From NCBI RefSeq assembly GCF_019925205.1, contig NC_083566.1, forward strand, positions 4,960,001 to 5,024,000: 64,000 nt of DNA, written 5' to 3'. Both the position numbers and the translations under genes were made by a program. A model generated the notes under the pieces. That model saw nothing but the letters and a program-made list of their open reading frames with translations, was not told the DNA's origin and did no database searches. The DNA is from Metopolophium dirhodum. Its lineage: Eukaryota; Arthropoda; Insecta; Hemiptera; Aphididae. Shown in pieces: positions 39,424 through 51,800 of this stretch. Numbering within the stretch: the stretch's first letter is position 1; each line of letters opens with the position of its first letter.

Positions 39424-41549
39424 TTAATTTGTATCCACAGCTTATTTGATTTGCAACCAAATGTACGTCAATTATTCATAATATACATAGAATAAGGATA
39501 ATATAGTATTGTTTGGGACCAATTTTTATTTTTGGTGTACAAATGAGATTTAATCTTAAAATTACTTTTATTTGATGCCATATTGGCCATTATTGTTACA
39601 TCATGATATTATCACATTCTCGCGATGATTAATGTTAAATGGTTGTCAATTATTACGAGTAGTGAAAAGTGAATACTAAATAGATGTTACTGTGGGTGGT
39701 AGGATAAGTGAATAATATTTGAGAGTTTCATATTCATCGAGAGAAATAGGTTATGCTTAATTAAAGTTTCCAGAAATTTTGTTTGAATATATATATATAT
39801 ATTATGTATTATGAACTTAATACTGAATACCATTTATAAAGTGTAACCACACTGGGTTACTTGTTTTTTCATGTAACTTATGTCATGTTTATTTTAGAAC
39901 GTATTCATATTGTAAATACAGTTTTACAGATTGTAAAATATAAAAAATTAATTAAATAATATACATATAGCTTAGGGCATTTAGCTATCATTAAAATATA
40001 AATATCTATATTATTAGTAGTTTGTTAACGTAATATCCTAAATTCAATTCATTGAAGAAATACAATTAAAAAACGCTGACAGTGAAAAATATTCCAAAAT
40101 TTAATTATACTTGATTAAACAATCGATATTCGAAACTGTGTAACCTAGATGTATGTGTTTCACGTTGGTGCATGTATGTTTGTCGTCGTTTTAATACTTC
40201 TATAATACAGTAGGTAGTAAAATATTATTGTATTCGAAAGATAATATTTTATAAGCTGAGTAATTATATTTTAATTTAAAATAAATGTAGGAGTACTAGG
40301 ATAATTATTATAACATGATATACGAGTACATTATATTAATTATAATATGTATTCAATAAAAATCTACAAAAATTAGATAGCTGAAGATAAGTAAGTTAAT
40401 TAATTGGAGGAATAGGGTTTATGTACAACGATTGAAGGGGCGGCCAAGTTATGCGTACAAAAGGCAATTGTGGACCAGATTATCCGTTATTAAAAAAAAA
40501 CTCGACAGTTTACTTAATCATTTACTTAACATCAGCTATCGAACACCAATCAATTTAACGAACATTTAGACATGTCATAGACACCATTAACTTACTGTTA
40601 TGATATGTTTGTAGAATTGTAGATAAGCAGTACAATAAACAAATGTTATCTAAAAATAAAATATCAAATAGTTTTGTAATAAAGGAATATTTAAAATGTT
40701 TTTAATGTATTTATAATAATAATTGCATAGCATAATATTTTTTCGTACTTTATGAAAGTTTTCCTACTGTCATATTTAAACTTGATAAAAATACAATTCA
40801 ATTTAATGTTCTGGTTGTAATATTATGTTCTGTGTTTGAATTTTTGTCTCTGTCTAAACTCTAAAGTACCTATACAATGTCCGCTGTCTTGTATCATAGA
40901 CAAATATATACGTGCGTAGTGCAAAACGATTACATTAAAACCTTATATATAATATAACATATATGTTTGCAATATAGACTCGATAAAACAATTATATTTT
41001 GGTACATTGTTTTATACATTGATATACTGTATAATAAATATAACAAGATATTAAATTGAATTTGAAACGATGATTTCTATATTAAATTCATTCGGATTTC
41101 ATGATATTGTAGTTAGTGATATGAAATAATAGTATAGATTTTACAGTTCATCTGTGTTTACCATATTAAAATAAATATAGGTACACTATATTTCTAACAC
41201 AACTATACAACATAATTTTTGTGTTCTGGTGTTAAATTGTTGTCCTATGCAAGCTTAATGGTAAAATAGTAAATACAAGTTGACTAATATTAACTAAATT
41301 TTAATTTAATGCACAATAAAATCAGTACGTAATGTAGAAAGTATAAATAAATCAAACGAACAATATAGAACAAATTAATATTATCTGATTATTAGAACAT
41401 AAATCTTGACTCTTAATTAATGAATTGATTGATGATAATTTTAAAATCACCTTATATAATGTACCTACATGTTATATGATAAAACTATTTATAATAATAA
41501 TAATAATAATCATAATTTTATACTTAAATATTGGTACCAATGCCAACAA
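39424..41549. other. AT-rich intergenic stretch, no gene seen
   Basis: AT-rich, with a TA array at about 39,786-39,803. A GC-richer stretch at 40,420-40,480 is not recognisable. Confidence 0.5.
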
Positions 41550-41885
41550 AAAAAAAAAGGTGGATAAGTGGGTCATTATAATGGATGGTGTTATATTTGA
41601 AATCAATGATATAATAATATATTACCTATATACGAAAAACGATTCTCAACGAAGACGGTCAGTCAGCCTATGATATATTACGAAGTATATTTGATGATAT
41701 TATTGTGAATAAAGTAATTTCTTTACCTATTTACGTGGAACCTTGTTTTAAATTTTCAATCTTAAGCTATACAATTTTATAGATTTTAAACTACAAAATC
41801 ATTTTTTTAATTTTAAATTTAATAAATGTTGTCAAAATTTGAACTTTAGATGCTTGTAAAAAAAATGTTGCATCTGTTTTCTGAT
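41550..41885 (-). repeat. Dispersed repeat family copy, minus orientation
   Basis: On the minus strand the blocks match the copy at 24,155-24,480 in order: GATGCAACA, TTTTTACAAGCAT, AAGGTTCCACGTAAATA, TTTATTCACAATAA, ATATCATAGGCTGACTGACC, then the inverse of 'catccattataatgaccca'. The central core is altered (GTTGAGAATCG). Confidence 0.7.
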
Positions 41886-42640
41886 TATACAATGATGTGT
41901 GTTTTATTATTTTTATTTGTTATTTAACCTCCTCATTGGACCTCCCCAATGCACCAACTAGATTCACTTTCCCACCGAACAAGTTACTGAAGTGGAAAAT
42001 CGAAGAATTATTTCGACTAATTATCGTATACACAGACACAAAAAAAAAAAACATTGTAAAACCAATACATCCATCCCTCAGAATCTAAAATATTACCTAC
42101 ATAAGTTGTATCGGGGCACGTGACTGAAGATGTGATTCCTAATACTTAGTAAATTAAAAAATTACACCATTAGTGATATCGCACTAAAAGAAGCGACAAG
42201 AGCTGCTAGTAAAATGAGAAACTCAGTGTACGTTCAAAAAAGTTACTACGTTGATATGTACAATAAGAGGATGTCAAACCGTATCCGGTTTATACATTTT
42301 ATACATTATTTGTTTATATTTTTAGTTTTCTTTTTAATAGTAGTCTATGTAATACGCTTTTTTTTTATAAATTATCTTTGTAAACTGTTCGAACGTATTT
42401 TTTTGGTAGATCTCTTACGACACCACGCTGTTTACCTAGATTTTGAATTTAGACAATTTAGTCAAACGTTCGTGAATCGTGATAGTGTACATACACAACT
42501 TAAACCGTGAAGAAAACTCGCTTTAACCATGGCTAACTACAGTAGAAACTAAAAAATATCATTTTCGGTCGATATGCAGTCCCGAAATTTTGGAGAGTGT
42601 ACATATTTATTTATATATTTAGATACCTACTTTTCTACTT
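41886..42640. other. Intergenic, with an unassigned open frame encoding a membrane-like segment
   Basis: A 98-codon frame from an ATG at 42,214 to 42,510 contains a hydrophobic stretch of over 20 residues (around YLFIFLVFFLIVVYVI). The frame is open for another 15 or so codons upstream of the ATG. No family recognised, and AT-rich DNA readily produces Phe/Ile/Leu-rich frames, so I do not call it a gene. Confidence 0.25.
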
Positions 42641-42649
42641 AGATAGTAG

Positions 42650-43130
42650 AGGTGGATCGAACTGATTACTGTTTAAAGTTTTAAAAATTAAACAGTTAGA
42701 GCTTAATGTGTGTTTGGTTCGAGTTTGAAAGTCAAACTGAGTTTTAAAAAAAAACCTAACCGAACCGTACTCGAACATAAAGTTCAAAGTTCTATAATTT
42801 TATTAATCCCAACTTCAAATAAAAATTATTTAAAAACGATTGGAAAACATTTTTACAATAGAAAATTATTGTGATGAGTATTTGAGCTCTAAAGCCTGAA
42901 CTAAAAAGTTAGCACCGATACGTATTAAATTACAACTTGAACATTGGTTATTTCGGAATGACGTAAACTTCAAAGTTGGATTCAACAGTTATTTCCAAAG
43001 GTCAGTTTGGCATTAAACGAAATATTCGGTCCGAGTTCGACATGACCGTGAACTGTTCGTGTTCGGTCCGATAAACGATTAAAAAAAGTTCGGTTCGAAA
43101 AACCACAAATCTTAGTCAGACCCTCCTCAA
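42650..43130. repeat. GTTCG-rich degenerate repeat region
   Basis: GTTCGAGT, TTCGGTCCGA, GTTCGGTTCGA and inverse forms (CGAACCG, CTCGAAC) recur over about 480 bases, in both orientations. It looks like an old element rich in inverted GAAC/GTTC motifs. No end could be defined. Confidence 0.35.
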
Positions 43131-43139
43131 TTACGAAAA

Positions 43140-44720
43140 ATTATAGATAAGGTGACGTGTAAACACTGGCGTTTCGGTCTGCAAGCGTGTGGGACGAAAG
43201 CGAATCCACGCACGATTGCATGAAACGTGCCAGCCGTGCAAAACGCGTAGGTACCGTCGCGGAACTCCAATCAGCGCATGTCTCTTCGCCGCCGCACTCG
43301 TGGTGTAGTACAGCAACGAGACGACGACGAGTGGGAATCTCGGAAAAGCGCGTTTCCCATTATTGTACACGTCGTGCTCATATTATTCACAACGTGCGCA
43401 CATAATATTACAATTTTAGGTAGGTACGGCACACCGTGGCGGCGGCGCAGAGTAACAACCGCTCGCTCGGCCGCGTATCGGTTCTTTCAAAGGCCGAGGA
43501 GGAGGCGGCGGCGGCAACGACTAACGAGGGGCTCGCGACGCGTGTTCGCGACGTGTCCTTCACCACGGGCGGCGGTGGCTTTGACACGACACCACCACCG
43601 CCTCCTCGCCATAGAGATCACTGGTACTACGCGAGTTCGAGTGCGGCGCGATATTTTCATTTACAGCGGAAACACGTAGGTAGGTGCATTATTCCCATTG
43701 CGCCGCCGATCGCGAAACAAAAGAGATTGTCTCCGCGCACTATTGTTTGATATCTGCAAGGGTTTGTTCTTTTTCTTATCCGCCGCCCCGTCCTCGTCAT
43801 TATTGTTACGGCGCGAGGCGCGTTATTCGTCTTTGTCGCATTCGTCGGCCGTAGAAAAATAGCGTTTTTTTCCTCGTTTTTGTTTTTAAATTCCGAGACA
43901 GACGCGCGCAAAATAGCGACTCGACCGGCGCGCGATCATTAATTTCGGACCGTTTTTAAGTGTAGACGTCATGTGGCCAAACGGCACGTCCATTAACACG
44001 TTCGCTGGTGGTCCGGCGGTGGCGGGGCGTATACGGTCCGCGGGGTGGTGCACAAGGAGTGGCGCGGGATGGGGCGCAGGGCGGGGTCTCACCCCGTCTC
44101 CGCCGCCGCCGCCGCTGACGGAATTGTGCGACATAATTTTTGTTTGTGTTGCCGTCGTCACCGCGTCGGAGCAATTAGTTTTTCAACGAGCCAAACACAC
44201 ATCCGAAAACTGACAACGGATTTACTGAGTTTGCGTGCCATGTGTCGTGTTTTGTGTGTGTGTGTCGTGTTTTGTGTGTGTGTGTGTGTACAAGTTTTAC
44301 TCGTATATGATACAATGTTATACCATGTCTTCGAGTGTACACTTTTCTCGGTACTATCCGAATGATTATCCGGGCTTACGGAGCGTTGAATCTCGTAAAA
44401 TATTAACGAATCGCACTTACCGTGTTCGGTCTTCCAGCAGTAACACAATAATATGTGTAACTGTATTTCAATTTGTAATGTCTTTCCGCCGTCCAGGGCG
44501 CGCACCGCATTATAGCAGAGGGTCCCGAGTTTTCGTGTGACCCCGTCCGTAATGCACGCGGACTGCTAAACCGCCCCTCCCCCCCCCGGACGAGATCCCG
44601 TCGCCCGAATACTCGCGATCGTTAATTATTGTTTTTACCAAAAAGCCTGACCTCGCCTGACCGCGAACGCTGTCAAATTTCCCTTCAAAGACCTCGGCCG
44701 CTGCAAAGTGGCGATGTCTA
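43140..44720. promoter_or_regulatory. CpG island 5, probable promoter; minus-strand first exon possible
   Basis: The strongest CpG-rich island in the window, with GGC/CGG-type runs, a GT repeat pair (about 44,256-44,289) and a C run at 44,579. All open frames of 80-130 codons overlap others on both strands. On the minus strand an ATG at 44,510 opens 30 codons that run, without a stop, to a very good donor ACACG|GTAAGT at 44,421/44,420. That could be the first coding exon of a gene extending to lower coordinates, but no second exon was found. Confidence 0.4.
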
Positions 44721-45565
44721 TTTCATTGGTAAAAAAATCTATTTATTTCAAAAATATTTCCATCCGTCCAGATATAGATGATTATATTATTATAATTAGA
44801 TAGGTGGACGCATCTACGTATATTTTTTTAGATAAGTTGCAAGAGTAAATCAAATTATTGCAACAAAATCGAAATATTATGGTGTTCAAAAGAATAGAAA
44901 CTTAATAGGCACCTAACCAATCCTAACCAACTGAACATTTTTTCAGGTCGCTGGAACTGCCTTCGAACGACAACTTATTTAAACGAAATTGTTAAATACC
45001 GGAATAATAACGGGTGGAAACTAAAAGGCAAGACAAAAAAATGGCAATTTGTTACCCCATTTATTTTGGTTAACACGGGTGAAAAGAGTTGAATACACGG
45101 TTTTCCCAGGAAGTAAATAGTATTTTTGAACCTCATAGAATATTACCATAACATACGTAAAAATGTAATTTAAAACAATTGATAACTTATGTAAATATTA
45201 AATTAAATAAAAAATATTATAATATTTAATAGTTTTACTCAAATAAAATTACAGCCCTTTTTATTTATACATAATCCTAAATAAGTCGTATAATATTTTT
45301 TATATTTGTTTGAAGGTTAACTTACAGAAATAAATGTGAAATAGTTTTAAAATCAGATAAATCCAAACCATAAGCAATTCAAAACCTGTTTTGTTGTAAA
45401 TTCATGAATAATAATTTTTCTTGAGTATTTTTTTTTTTTTATGTTAACGAAATAATTATTTAAAGCATTTATGTGATCATGACTTAAGAAATATAGTTAC
45501 CATGTCAATCACTATTTAGTTCACAAAAGCAAAAAAAGAGCTTTATAATATTTTAGCTATCATTT
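44721..45565. other. AT-rich intergenic stretch, no gene seen
   Basis: AT-rich filler with a T run at about 45,429-45,440. Confidence 0.5.
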
Positions 45566-45730
45566 TTTTTTCTTTGGCTCATCAGATTCACCCTAATGTA
45601 TATGGTGAAATCATCCCTCGTTTTAATGAGCATGAATTTTCCACAAGACAAAAAGCTGGGTAATTAATCAAAGTAAATTGTCCTCGGTCCACAGGATTTA
45701 CGTTTAATAAGAGTTCCGTTTACCGTTGAT
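45566..45730 (+). pseudogene. Probable non-LTR retroelement C-terminal remnant
   Basis: One frame gives HQIHPNVYGEIIPRFNEHEF, then STRQKAG, a stop, and LIKVNCPRSTGFTFNKSSVY. The pattern 'H-x-x-x-T-R-x-K ... P-R-S-T ... S-V-Y-R' resembles the segment after the reverse transcriptase in many insect LINEs. It is short, broken and has no tail, so the call is tentative. Confidence 0.35.
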
Positions 45731-48262
45731 GTTAATTTTTTTTCATTTAGGTACTTTTTCTTTTGTTTTTATTTTAAAGATAAACAGAAAAACGTGTTCT
45801 TCCTTCCATTAATGTTTGTTACTTTCGTTTTTCAGTATTACCACCAATTGTTTTATACACACATAAAACATAAAATATTCAATACATAGTATTTTTAAAA
45901 TATTTTATTTTTAAAAAGTTCGGACAGTTTTAAACAATTTAGTAAAAATTATTGCTGCCTAAATCCTCAAAAATTTGATAGTGCATATACGAATTGTATA
46001 CGCATTGTTAACATGAATATTGAATAATATGTTTGTAACAACAATCAATCCACACACCGTAGAAAAAAGTGATTTGAAAAGAAATCTGAAAATGTGTTAC
46101 GGACTGATTCAAATTATAAATGAACAAAATAATAATATTAAATTGTATTAAAGATCTTGACAACATTATTCACTCACTGCACACATAAATTTATGCTTTC
46201 TTTGAAATAATAATATATACATATTTTGTATTATAAGACTGTGTTTTATTAACGTATTATTGTTTTATATTATATATGCTGATTATTTACCTATAATAGC
46301 CAACCTACAGTATTGTATTTATTTATAGCTTTAAATTTATTTCATACATAATTTTAGATTCTCAGTAAATCGACAAATTTATTTTATTGTTTTGGAACGA
46401 ACAATACAATTAATAGTTTTTTTTTTTTTAATTGGGTTTTAAAGTTTGAAGGGATGTTCTGATATCAAATTGTATATGGTTGTAACATGGTTATTTACTA
46501 AGTAGATTATCGTCTTATATTAGGAAAGTCAAAATTAAAAGATTCCCGATTATATTCAGAATAATCGGAAAAAAATAAATTAAAAACTATTTTTTAACGC
46601 AATATCAGTTATCGGCAAAATCAGTTTTTTTTTTTGTTGTAATTCAAAACAAATAACTGCAAAAACTTGGAATGTTTACGAAATATTTATTCATGGATAA
46701 TATACTAAACATGGTGTAATTTAAAAATATGTTGTGCTATTTATATATATGTTTAGATTTTTGACTTTTTTAGTTTATTTTTTTTTCTAAAGATGATACA
46801 TTTTTTTGTTTGTGTGTAGAGCTTGAAAATTGAATACAAATTTCATCATAAGTTATTCATTTAACTAAAAAACTCTAAAATACATAGAGTGACTCCCTCG
46901 GATTTATTTTTCTTGGTTTAAATATAAAATACAAATATTTTTTAATTAACATTGAATAAATAAAGTTTAGGTATTAATTGTTCTATTTTAATTATGAAAT
47001 ATTTAAGTATAGAAAAGTAAGATGTGATGAAATATGTATGTACCAACTTATGATTTTAACTATATAGCATAAAAACAATTAACATTAAGCTCTATATTCA
47101 AAACTCTTTCTAGTAGAAAATATTAAGAACAGTTTTTAAATTAAAGAAAAATAGAGATTAGGATTTTGATTTACGTATATACTTATGGATATTATGAATA
47201 TATTATTATATAGTACAGTATATAGTTCTATACAGTTAGAAGTCTTAATATTTAGAATTATTAATAAAAAAAATATGGGTGTGGTAAAATTTACAAAGGT
47301 TTTCTACAATCTTTCCATTTTAACCTCTGCATGACCTAGATTTTTTTTATAAAATATTAATTAAAAAAAGATTTTTCTGATAGTATACTCTCCCAATAAA
47401 AACCGTAAAAATATTTTAAAATGTAGCAAATTTGTTTGCACAAAAACTGAAGTTTTCGATGTAGCTAACGTGATCCACTGATCCAGAAAATGGTTATGAT
47501 TTTTTGAAAATATATTTAAGGATTTATTTAATACAGTTTTTTTTCATATTTTTAGGTATTATTAATACGTATTGATATAATCATTATAAACAAATTAGAA
47601 TTCATAAGCTTATAGGTCCTATTTCGGAGAAACTTGATTGATACATCAATAACAAGTTTGGTTTAAGCAAATTAAGATATTATGGATAAATGTCTTAGAA
47701 TTACTGTGTGACAATACTTTTATATTTGGTTAAAATATTATTTTATATATATTGGCTTTCGATAATTTACAAATCACATTTCATAAAATTAGTTTTAGAG
47801 GAAGCTGCTAATATTATAAAATTAATCACACAATAATAACTATTTATATGATAAAGTATAAACATTCAAGGTGACTCCCCAAATATTTCTTTTTATTTAC
47901 ATATTATATAGTAACTTTAACACGTTTTTGATTTAATGTATGCTGTTTAAGCATATTTAATAATATATTATTTTAAGAATAAATAAATAATAAATAAAAT
48001 CTAATACTTAATATTATTACAATCAAATATAAGTTGGATATTTTTTTTATAATTTTGTATTCTGATAGTTATAATTAAATATTTATAACCATAAGAACAT
48101 ATCAAATAGTTGATCATTAAATTATATGAAACCGCATATCTACTATGTTTACATTCTAGAGCGCCGATAACATAATATCATATTATAATATGGCAAATAT
48201 TGATCAGAATAGATGATATTTTAATGGTCGATATTATTATTGTAACACGACTTTATCTATCA
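45731..48262. other. AT-rich intergenic stretch, no gene seen
   Basis: Many homopolymer T runs and stops in every frame. No gene or clear element ends. Confidence 0.5.
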
Positions 48263-48700
48263 CAGTGGTTCTCAAACTTTTTGGTTCACGGGAGTTCTTA
48301 AGTTGCTTAACAAAAATACATAACTAATATAGTAACATATATACATTTGCACATACTTTTTTAAACTATACAATATATTACATACATAGTTAAAAATACA
48401 TTATACGTACATAGTTAAATATATATATATTCATATTGTATTTTTTTATTTTTTTTTCAATCGCTTATTAGAAAAATTCGATTAATTGACACATTTCACC
48501 TTGGTCCCAAAGCGTTTCTAATAAGCGGCTTCTATACTGTATAAGAAAACCGAAAAGCTAGGAACATCAGTCTAAAAAAAATAAATCATGATTATTACTA
48601 TAAATAATATTTAATTCGGATGTTTCCTACTCTCCATGAAATCGCTTGATCCCTCTTTCAGAACCCTAAGGACCCAATGAGCACATTTTGAGAACCACTG
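48263..48700. mobile_element. hAT-type MITE
   Basis: The left end CAGTGGTTCTCAAAC (48,263-48,277) and the inverse of the right end (48,687-48,700) share 14 perfect terminal bases, CAGTGGTTCTCAAA. The flanking octamers ATCTATCA and ACCTATCT match at 6 of 8 positions, fitting the 8-bp target duplication of hAT elements. The 438-bp interior does not code for a transposase. It ends 175 bp before the start codon of the aspartic protease gene. Confidence 0.85.
48455..48541 (-). mobile_element. pogo-like MITE nested in the hAT MITE
   Basis: A 13-bp perfect inverted repeat, CGCTTATTAGAAA (48,462-48,474) and TTTCTAATAAGCG (48,515-48,527), lies inside the hAT element. Beyond the right arm, read on the minus strand, the sequence continues as TACAGTATAGAAGC, the form of a pogo/Tigger end next to its TA target. 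The other outer end is eroded into a T run. Confidence 0.55.
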
Positions 48701-48875
48701 ACCTATCTAATTATGCTAATCTACATAAATATTTTGTCAGAAACACACTATTCTACCGGTACTTATGGTTTCAGAATATTATTATAACATCATATCGTTT
48801 TGAACTATCAAAGTGTATTCATTTCGGTTTTTTCGTTTTGTGTGAAAAAAATATATTAATAATAATAAATTAATT

Positions 48876-51800
48876 ATGATGTACAGATTAATGTTGCTTG
48901 TGGTTTTCTATAATGTGTTTTGCACTATTGCGGAAGTTCAAACGAACGGCTATCGGTAATACCAACAATAATATTTTTATTATAATATTAACTGAATCTC
49001 GTTTAGAATATAGAACCGTACCAATAAAGTAGGTACCTAAGAAATAATTGAGTGAAAAATATTTATTTTTTACTTTTTAGTATACCAATAGTTAGACGAA
49101 AATCACCGTTGCAGATGTTAATTAAAGATCCCGATTACACGAGGAAATTAAATATTCAAAAAAATCATCCGACGAACGAGAATATTACACTATTCAAATA
49201 TTTGGACGTAAGTGTTATTCCGCATTGTTACGATATTCAAAATTGTAAAGTAAATATTTAATACAGAATAATGTAAAAACAAAACTAATTATGACGTTAG
49301 CGTAAAAATAGAAAACGGAGGAAATCAATACACCTAATTGTTTTCTTAAATACTTTTGAATTGCATTAATTGTTTTAATACAAATATGACGTTGGCCAAT
49401 CTAAATTAAAAATGTAAATACGAGCTAACGTCATGATACAATTTATCAGAATGTCAAAAACTTCAATTATTTTTATAATATTACTATAGTTATATACTTA
49501 TATAAAATTGTTCGTTGAAAAATAATGTATTAATGAATAAAAGTACAAACGATTTTGTAATACCTATACTATTATTGTTCCATATTCGTTAGTAAAATAT
49601 TATGATAGAATCGTAATATTGTTCAGTGTTGTGAAAATTATTATTAGAATACGAACAAGTCTACGAATATATTATAAAAGTTAATATAATACTATGAAAA
49701 AATCATCTTAATCATAAACTATATTATAATATTAGTTTTTTTTTTAAGACTAAAATCAGTATGTGTTGGTTCGGCTCAATTGAAATCAGTGTACTAGGTA
49801 AAATCAAATTTGGCCCCCCTTAAAATAATTATATTATCATAGTTTTGAAAATTCCACCCTATGTTGCCTACTTGAGTCGGGCCTGCAGGGTATGTGTATG
49901 CAATACAAGAATAAATTGTAATAATTTATGATGTATTTATTTATTTCCCGATGCCCTGTTCAAAAGTTATGGTAATTTTAACTCCAGCTAGTATACTAAA
50001 TTAATACAGATGAAAATTGTATTGATTAGAGTGAATATTATGCGAACATATTAGTGGGAAAACCAGGACAGAAATTTTCTGTGATTTTTGACACGACATG
50101 GGGTGACATGTGGATACCGTCAAAACTATGTTCAAAAAAAATATATCCGATTTGCAGTAAGTTCTTAGAAGTTGGTTCATATAATTTCATTTAATAATTA
50201 ATACACTGAAATACCTCTAATACGTATAATAATCTTTTGATGTTCATTGTATATTAAATTATTATGTTACACAAAGACACGAAAAACTTGTATGATCCTG
50301 ATATTTCGTCGTCGCACAAGTCTATCGATCCAGCACCGTTTGATGTGGATGGATTAGTAGGAAATTTAACATGCGACACAGTTGTGGTAAGTCATTATGA
50401 TTAAGACATAATATTTAAAATAATACAAACCGATGATGGTCAAAGTATTCCAACCTCTTATTATTTTTAGCGCATAATACCTTTATTATGATATGGGCGA
50501 ATGATTATTTGTTTAAGACTTCCAAGTAGAATAATAATGCGTAACAGAAATACATTATAATATACTAAAGAAGTGAATCAGTATAAATAATAAATATTAT
50601 AACAAATTAAGTCATGAACGGGTGACCATAATATTTTATTTTACGATTTTTTTCTACTCACCGTGAACCACATCACCCTGCAGAAATTATGATAAATTGC
50701 GTTGTTTAAACTCGATACTATAGACTGTCATTATTATCCTTTATTTTATCGAAAATTGATTAATAAACCTTGGGGGTTGAGGTGTCACCGTGGAAATGGT
50801 TAGGTAGGTAATTATTTAGTTGCATGGCCTTTAGCTAAATCGGTAAACCTCGTTAAAAGCTGATTGTTCCATAATAGACGATGGCGTAGAGATATTTGAT
50901 TAGAAATGCCCTTTAAACATCTTCAGTCTACTTATACTATGCACTTAATACGATCAGGGCAAGTACGCCGGTATATAACAAAATGTTAATATTATCACGA
51001 CATTGGCTATTTACGCTAAAATAAACACTGTATGTTGTTTTTTTTATTATTCATAAATTATTAATCGTTGACAGATAATTAATATTGCGCACTATTAATT
51101 TAAAAACAGTATAAACACGATTATTTATTGCATTTTCAAGGATTTGAAGTTAACATTTTGACAAATTCATGAATACTTGTATAATAATATTTGATACCTA
51201 GTTGAAAATGTTAAAACATTTGAACTTTAAAAGCTAAGTCTTGAAGATGTAAATATAAGACTCCTCAGAAATTGTTCTGACAGGAATAGAAATCTCATAA
51301 ATATTTTAAAGACAATTTTGTACAAAAATGTAGAGATTTAGAGATTTTAATTTAGAGATTTAAAAACGATTTATCAATATTGAATCCATTTTACGATTTT
51401 TCTTCATTTCTTTTTATTCAATAATCCTTTTTGAGGGACTTGAAACCATTCGTTAATGACTATATTTTTTAAAATATGTTGATTAATGTCAAGCTATTGC
51501 CTATGTATTCCACGAACCCATGTGATTACACCCATTGATTACATATAATAGTATATTCCATCTATGATAAACCATTCTACGGTAAGGCGGTATTGAATTG
51601 AAAGTTATTAATAATGATATACAAATATTGTATGTACTATTGTACGAATCAATGACATTAATGATATTTGTAAAATACAATTAATATGGACAAATAAATT
51701 AAGTAGACTCCAAGTAATATAAATTAATTAATTTTAAAATATCCATACGATAGAAGCTGAAAACCGTTTCCACTCAGAATCTTTTTTCATATCCAATTAT

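Noticed and set aside
39062..39460. 132-codon minus frame at the 5' end of the Helitron
   Set aside because: It crosses the element boundary and overlaps the Rep start in another frame; it matches nothing in the Helitron family.
43278..43750. Overlapping open frames of 104-133 codons in CpG island 5
   Set aside because: Several frames on both strands are open at once, rich in Arg, Ala and Pro, with no domain or splice support.
49052..49261. 69-codon frame around protease exon 2
   Set aside because: It is exon 2 extended into both flanking introns; the spliced model accounts for it.
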